A DNA stretch of 64,000 nt from Sediminibacterium ginsengisoli (GTDB taxonomy: Bacteria > Bacteroidota > Bacteroidia > Chitinophagales > Chitinophagaceae): contig CAMDLR010000006.1 in the NCBI GenBank assembly GCA_945901845.1, positions 1 through 64,000 of the forward strand, read 5' to 3'. The notes below the pieces were generated by a model. It ran no database searches. It was given only the letters and a program-made list of their open reading frames with translations, and was not told the DNA's origin. Position numbers and translations under genes: made by a program. The first letter of the stretch is position 1; each line of letters begins with the position of its first letter. Positions 59,143 through 64,000 of the stretch are shown piece after piece.

Positions 59143-60283
59143 TTAAATTATCATATAAAGCGTTCACTGTTTTTCTAATTACAGTATTGAAACCATTACT
59201 ATACCCAGGATGACAACCATTACTAATTACTACTATTCCAAATTTTTCTTCTGGATTAAAAAACATAGCACTAAAAAGCCCATAGGCAGATCCTGTATGT
59301 CCAACCATTTTTTTTCCTTCAATTAATTTAGAAGTTGTTTCTATTGCAAATCCATAACTTCTATTATCTGAAAGGGGTGTTTGCATTTGAAGTGCACTAT
59401 TTTTTGAAATTATCCTTGCGCCGATGTATTTGCCATAGTTAGCATGCATCATCATATAAGTAGCTAAATCTGTAGCAGATATTTTCATACCGCCAGTTGG
59501 TGAAAATATAGGTGTACTATACCCCATTTGATAAGCAGCTATTTCAGCAGATCTGGCTGCATAGGCATTAGGTGAAAGTATAAATTTTGCAGAATCAGTC
59601 CTGTACTCATAAATATTTGCAAATCTTGTTTTATCTAAGTCATTTACATAATAACCCCCATATAATTGTAATGGTTTCAAAATATGATTTTGAATGTAGG
59701 CATCAAATCTTTCGCCACTTACTTTTTCAATAATAGTTCCAATCATATTAAAATTAAGGTTACAATACATATAGCCTTTACCGGGTTCGTAATTATTATA
59801 ACACTTATCCCAATTTGCAGATTTTGCAGGGTTAATAGAATCGAGTGAAAAATAACCTTGATCATCATTAATAGATGAAAGGTGTGATAACATAAGCCTT
59901 AATGTAATAACTGTTTCAGGAAATTTAGGGTTACGCACTTTAAATCCAACTAGTTCACTAACATCTTGGTCTAGACTAAGTTTGTTGGCTTCCAATAATT
60001 GCATGATAGCCGTTGCAGAAAAAGACTTTGAGATAGAAGCGATTCTAAAAATATTTTCATTACTAAGTGGAGTATTAGTTGCTGCGTCTTTCAAACCAAA
60101 AGATTGTGCGTAAATAATTTTATTATTTTTTACAACGGCTACAGATAGCCCTATAACAGGGGTTTCCTGCATAATTTGTCGAATGGCTGCCGCTACTTTA
60201 TTTTCTTGCGCATTGCTTTTTAATGGAAAGTATAATGCACATAATGTGATAATTTGTAAGACCCACTTAATTGTATTTTTCAT
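59132..60283 (-). CDS. Serine hydrolase (beta-lactamase/PBP4-type)
   Basis: FRIASISKSFSATAIMQL (SxxK), YMYCNLNFN (YxN), GHTGSAYG. Confidence 0.92.
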   Translation of the reverse strand: MKNTIKWVLQIITLCALYFPLKSNAQENKVAAAIRQIMQETPVIGLSVAVVKNNKIIYAQSFGLKDAATNTPLSNENIFRIASISKSFSATAIMQLLEANKLSLDQDVSELVGFKVRNPKFPETVITLRLMLSHLSSINDDQGYFSLDSINPAKSANWDKCYNNYEPGKGYMYCNLNFNMIGTIIEKVSGERFDAYIQNHILKPLQLYGGYYVNDLDKTRFANIYEYRTDSAKFILSPNAYAARSAEIAAYQMGYSTPIFSPTGGMKISATDLATYMMMHANYGKYIGARIISKNSALQMQTPLSDNRSYGFAIETTSKLIEGKKMVGHTGSAYGLFSAMFFNPEEKFGIVVISNGCHPGYSNGFNTVIRKTVNALYDNLIVK

Positions 60284-60347
60284 AGCAAATTGTATTAATT
60301 TTAATGCAAGAATTATAAATACAAGATACTGATTTAAAATTATTCAA

Positions 60348-60691
60348 TTGAGTAGAAGTAAAAACAAATGGCTAGTAGCTGCTACAAGTATTGGTTTTTT
60401 ATATGCACTTGTATTATTGGTTTTTGCGGCAGATGTTTTTAGTAAAGAACAAAGTATTTCACAAAAGGTTTCTGATTTATTCTTGCATCTTGTGCCAACG
60501 GCGCTTGTGTTATTATTTGTAGTTGTTGGGTATAAATGGCCATTGATTGGCGCTATCATTTTTTTACTAACTGGCACAACTTATATATTTATAGGTGGTA
60601 CAACATCCACTGGACAGCCCATATTCTAATTGCGGGCCCTATCTTGTTGGTAAGCCTTTTATACGTAATAGCTTACAAATCAATCAAATAG
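60348..60691 (+). pseudogene. Small polytopic membrane protein with apparent C-terminal frameshift
   Basis: ORF 60348-60629; alternative frame from 60602 encodes the hydrophobic continuation NIHWTAHILIAGPILLVSLLYVIAYKSIK*. Confidence 0.55.
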
Positions 60692-60700
60692 ACTAACCTC

Positions 60701-60739
60701 TTTGAAATATCACCTATTAATCGTAATATTGCGATTAAT
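60701..60739 (+). promoter_or_regulatory. arsR promoter/operator
   Basis: TTTG 60701-60704 -N19- TAATATTG 60724-60731; near-palindrome ATTAATCGTAATATTGCGATTAAT 60716-60739 ending at the ATG. Confidence 0.65.
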
Positions 60740-61072
60740 ATGGGTGCCAGTAAAATCATCAATTATTCAGAAGCCGAGCTGCAAATAGCAAAATTTGCAA
60801 AAGCTTTATCACATCCTGCACGAGTTGCCATCTTGCAACTATTAATTCAAAAGCAGTCTTGTATCTGTGGTGATATTGTAGATGAATTGCCTATTGCGCA
60901 ATCTACTGTATCGCAACACTTGAAAGAATTAAAACAAGCCGGCCTCATTAAAGGAAATATAGACGGCGCTTCTATTTGTTATTGTGTAGATACAGAGGTT
61001 TTGCAAACAGCTAACCAAATATTAAATAACGTATTAGCTGTATCTATTCTTACCCCTACATCTTGTTGTTAA
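60740..61072 (+). CDS. arsR: ArsR-family metalloregulator
   Basis: [53 protein letters not shown]-terminal TSCC. Confidence 0.93.
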   Translation: MGASKIINYSEAELQIAKFAKALSHPARVAILQLLIQKQSCICGDIVDELPIAQSTVSQHLKELKQAGLIKGNIDGASICYCVDTEVLQTANQILNNVLAVSILTPTSCC

Positions 61073-61088
61073 ACTAAAAAATATAAAA

Positions 61089-61937
61089 ATGCAAACAGAC
61101 GAACAACTTAAAGAAATTGTAAAAAATAAATACAGTGAAATAGCATTACAAGACAAAGAAACAAATATGTCTTCTTGTTGCGGTGCTGGCGGCTGTTCTA
61201 CCGAAATGTATAACATTATGTCTGAAGATTATACCACACTTGATGGATATACTGCAGACGCTGATCTAGGTCTTGGTTGTGGGCTACCTACACAATTTGC
61301 GCGTATTAAAAAAGGCGACCTTGTAATTGATTTAGGTAGTGGCGCTGGTAACGATTGTTTTATTGCTAGACATGAAACAGGTGAAACAGGAAAAGTAATT
61401 GGAATAGATTTTACACCAGCAATGGTAAATAAAGCACGGGCCAATGCCGAGGCTCGTGGATTTAACAATGTAGAATTTAGACAAGGTGATATTGAAAATA
61501 TGCCCATCACTTCTAATGTAGCAGATGTCATTGTAAGCAATTGCGTTTTAAATTTGGTGCCTAATAAACATGGCGTATTTACTGAAATGTTTAGGGTGTT
61601 AAAACCTGGAGGTCATTTTAGTATTAGTGATGTAGTACTTGTAGGCGCCTTACCTGAAGGTTTACGAAAAGATGCTGAAATGTATGCTGGATGTGTATCT
61701 GGAGCTATTCAAAAAAATGTTTATCTCGAATTAATAAACGCCAATGGTTTTGAAAATGTAACCATTCAAAAAGAAAAAGCTATAGTAATACCTGATGATA
61801 TTTTAGTTAGCTATTTATCAGCTGCCGAAATATCCGCATTTAAATCAGGTAGTACAGGAATTATGAGTATTACCGTATTTGCGCAAAAACCATTAGAAAA
61901 TAAAACAGCCTGTGTGCCAGGCGGCGGCTGTTGTTAA
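61089..61937 (+). CDS. arsM: Arsenite S-adenosylmethyltransferase
   Basis: DLGLGCGLPTQFARIKKGDLVIDLGSGAGNDCFIA, SNCVLNLVPNK, FRVLKPGGHFSISDVV, YAGCVSGA. Confidence 0.97.
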   Translation: MQTDEQLKEIVKNKYSEIALQDKETNMSSCCGAGGCSTEMYNIMSEDYTTLDGYTADADLGLGCGLPTQFARIKKGDLVIDLGSGAGNDCFIARHETGETGKVIGIDFTPAMVNKARANAEARGFNNVEFRQGDIENMPITSNVADVIVSNCVLNLVPNKHGVFTEMFRVLKPGGHFSISDVVLVGALPEGLRKDAEMYAGCVSGAIQKNVYLELINANGFENVTIQKEKAIVIPDDILVSYLSAAEISAFKSGSTGIMSITVFAQKPLENKTACVPGGGCC

Positions 61938-61948
61938 TAATTACATAG

Positions 61949-62362
61949 ATGAAAAATATTTTAGTATTGTGTACCGGTAATAGTTGCCGAAGTCAAATAG
62001 CACATGGTTATTTAAAAACATTTGCAGCAGATAAAGCCAATGTTTATAGTGCCGGGGTAGAAACACATGGTGTCAATCCAAGGGCTATTCAAACCATGAA
62101 AGAGGATGGCATTGATATTTCTGGCCATACCTCAAATAATGTGTTAGAATATACAGATGTTGATTTTGATTTTGTGATTACGGTTTGTGATCACGCCAAA
62201 GAAGTATGTCCCTATTATCCAAGCAATGCTCAAAAATTTCATTATAATTTTCCGGATCCTGCAAAAGCAAGTGGTACCGAAGATGAAATTGATAGATCTT
62301 TTGTAGAAGTGCGTGAGATGGTTAAAAAATACTGTTTACAGTTTGTAAAAGAAAATTTATGA
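61949..62362 (+). CDS. arsC: Arsenate reductase (LMW-PTP family)
   Basis: ILVLCTGNSCRSQIAHGYL; FVITVCDHAKEVCPYYP; FPDPAKASG. Confidence 0.93.
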   Translation: MKNILVLCTGNSCRSQIAHGYLKTFAADKANVYSAGVETHGVNPRAIQTMKEDGIDISGHTSNNVLEYTDVDFDFVITVCDHAKEVCPYYPSNAQKFHYNFPDPAKASGTEDEIDRSFVEVREMVKKYCLQFVKENL

Positions 62363-63012
62363 GTGGTCTTACAGCCTTAGTTATTGGAGCTACAGGTGCA
62401 ACAGGTACAGAACTTGTAAATCAATTAATTAAAGACAACCAATATACTAGCGTGGTTGTATTTTCTAGAAGACCCTTATTGGTTTCCCATTCAATTTTGA
62501 CATCGCATATTGTTGATTTTGACAACCCCCAAGCTTGGGCGCATTTAGTAAAAGGTGATGTGCTATTTTCGGCACTAGCTACTACCCTCAAGCAGGCGGG
62601 AAGCCAAAAAGAACAATACAAAATTGATTATACCTATCAATACCAAACAGCTGCTACAGCTGCGGCTAACGGAGTAGCAAAATATGTGTTGGTATCTGCT
62701 ATGGGTGCCAACGCAAAATCTTGGCTATTTTACACCCGCATTAAAGGGGAACTCGATAACGCTGTTGCAGCATTACCATTTAAGCAGATACATATATTTA
62801 GACCCGGATTTTTACTAAGGCAGCCAGATAAAATAAGGCCAATGGAGAAACTAGGCATTGCCATCATTCACTTTTTTAACAAGTTAAGTTTATTTAAAAG
62901 CCAAAAGCCACTTCCTGTTGATGTACTCGCGCAAAAAATGCGTTTCGTATTATCAAATCAGGTTGCCCAACAATTTCAAGTCTATTCTTTGGATTCAATA
63001 TTTGATTTGTAG
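62359..63012 (+). CDS. NAD(P)H-binding Rossmann oxidoreductase-like protein
   Basis: LVIGATGATGTELVNQLI; YVLVSAMGANAKS; 4-bp overlap with arsC. Confidence 0.88.
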   Translation: MSGLTALVIGATGATGTELVNQLIKDNQYTSVVVFSRRPLLVSHSILTSHIVDFDNPQAWAHLVKGDVLFSALATTLKQAGSQKEQYKIDYTYQYQTAATAAANGVAKYVLVSAMGANAKSWLFYTRIKGELDNAVAALPFKQIHIFRPGFLLRQPDKIRPMEKLGIAIIHFFNKLSLFKSQKPLPVDVLAQKMRFVLSNQVAQQFQVYSLDSIFDL

Positions 63013-63040
63013 TATCTTACTATTTCAAATATTGATTGTC

Positions 63041-64000
63041 ATGAAAAAATTTGTTACGATTATTATTGCTTTTGTATTATTTATTAGTACTAGCCTTGCG
63101 CAAGTATTATCGCCCCTTGTTACAAGATCTAAAAATTTAGATCGAGTTAAACTTGCACAGATTGATACCTTATTTAATGAGTATGTTAAAAATAATTGGT
63201 TGGTAGGTGCTTCAACTATTATTGTAAAAGACAATCAAGTTGTTTACTACAAAGGACATGGTTTTGCAGATAAGGCTTCAAAAAAACCGATGGATCCAAA
63301 TTCTATTTTTAGAATCATGAGTCAAACCAAGGCTATTACTAGTTTAGCGGTATTACAATTGTTTGAAAATGGTAAACTCAATTTAGATCAAGCAGTAGGT
63401 GATTTTATACCAACTTTTTATAAGCAATCTGTTTTAAAAGATTTTAATGCTACAGATACAAGCTATACAACAGTTCCAGCAAAAAGAAATATTACCATTA
63501 GAGATTTATTAACGCATTCTTCTGGTATTGATTATGCTGGAATTGGTTCTGAAAAAATGAAAGCTATTTATGCAAAAGCAGGTATACCATCAGGACTAGG
63601 AAAAATTAATGGTACTTTATTAGAGCACATGAAAGCACTTGGAACTTTACCACTTATACATCAGTCAGGCGAAAAATTTACCTATGGTTTAAATTCTGAT
63701 TTGTTGGGTTGTATTGTTGAAGTTGTTTCTGGCATGCCACTCGACGCGTATTTCAATAAATATATTTTTGAACCCATGGATATGAAGGATACTTATTTTA
63801 ATGTTCCTGCTTCAAAAGCAAATAGGCTTCCAACGGTTTACACCGAAGACAGCAATAAGAAAATTATAGAATGGGGACCTACATTTAGAAATATTGATCC
63901 TAACTATCCATTACTAGGGACAATCTATTTTTCCGGTGGCGCTGGTTTGTCTTCCACTGCATTTGACTATGCTATATTTTTACAAATGATATTAAATGGC
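63041..64000 (+). CDS. Serine hydrolase (class C beta-lactamase-like), truncated by window edge; not in ORF track
   Basis: MKKFVTIIIAFVLFISTSLAQ; FRIMSQTKAITSLAVLQL (SxxK); TYGLNSDLLG (YxN); frame open to window end. Confidence 0.9.
   Translation, partial: MKKFVTIIIAFVLFISTSLAQVLSPLVTRSKNLDRVKLAQIDTLFNEYVKNNWLVGASTIIVKDNQVVYYKGHGFADKASKKPMDPNSIFRIMSQTKAITSLAVLQLFENGKLNLDQAVGDFIPTFYKQSVLKDFNATDTSYTTVPAKRNITIRDLLTHSSGIDYAGIGSEKMKAIYAKAGIPSGLGKINGTLLEHMKALGTLPLIHQSGEKFTYGLNSDLLGCIVEVVSGMPLDAYFNKYIFEPMDMKDTYFNVPASKANRLPTVYTEDSNKKIIEWGPTFRNIDPNYPLLGTIYFSGGAGLSSTAFDYAIFLQMILNG

Noticed and set aside
37981-60691. Prophage, ICE or known anti-phage defence island
   Set aside because: No integrase, capsid, relaxase, T4SS, helicase-nuclease or other defence signature genes; contents are envelope and small-molecule functions.

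Overview
The window is chromosomal DNA from a member of the Bacteroidota, probably Chitinophagaceae-like (inferred from gene content, AT-rich intergenic DNA and TTTG-N18-20-TAnnTTTG promoters). From 1 to about 38 kb it is mostly conserved housekeeping sequence: nadD (partial), PpiD-like foldase, GGT, ChaN-like, recA, acyltransferases, mgsA, uvrB, acyl-CoA ligase, OmpA, L,D-transpeptidase, adk, msrB, nfu, pnuC/nadR-like, GH3, thiL, recX, dnaN, kdsB/kdnB-like, DEAD helicase, a Tat-exported Gfo/Idh + DUF1080 pair, a two-component pair, hflX, Rieske and tRNA-Asn. The 2640-3168 intergenic region contains a cluster of DnaA-box-like 9-mers, including a perfect 12-bp inverted pair. Genes to its right run predominantly on the + strand. 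It is a good oriC candidate. From tRNA-Asn (about 37.97 kb) to about 41.9 kb there is a small, decaying cassette-like island. It holds three copies of a 65-bp repeat, each followed by a terminator-like hairpin, a second 35-bp repeat pair, and at least two pseudogenes. From about 42 to 60 kb there are accessory envelope genes: CapA + NlpC-like, glycosyltransferases, TonB receptor, an exported flavodoxin-like protein, a 1086-aa WG/TPR protein, and a permease / L,D-transpeptidase / M23-with-Lys-tail / lipoprotein / decayed glucosaminidase cluster. The window ends with an arsR-arsM-arsC operon whose palindromic operator abuts the arsR start codon. No CRISPR array, prophage, transposase, integrase or recognised defence system was seen. 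All family calls come from reading motifs; no database search was run.
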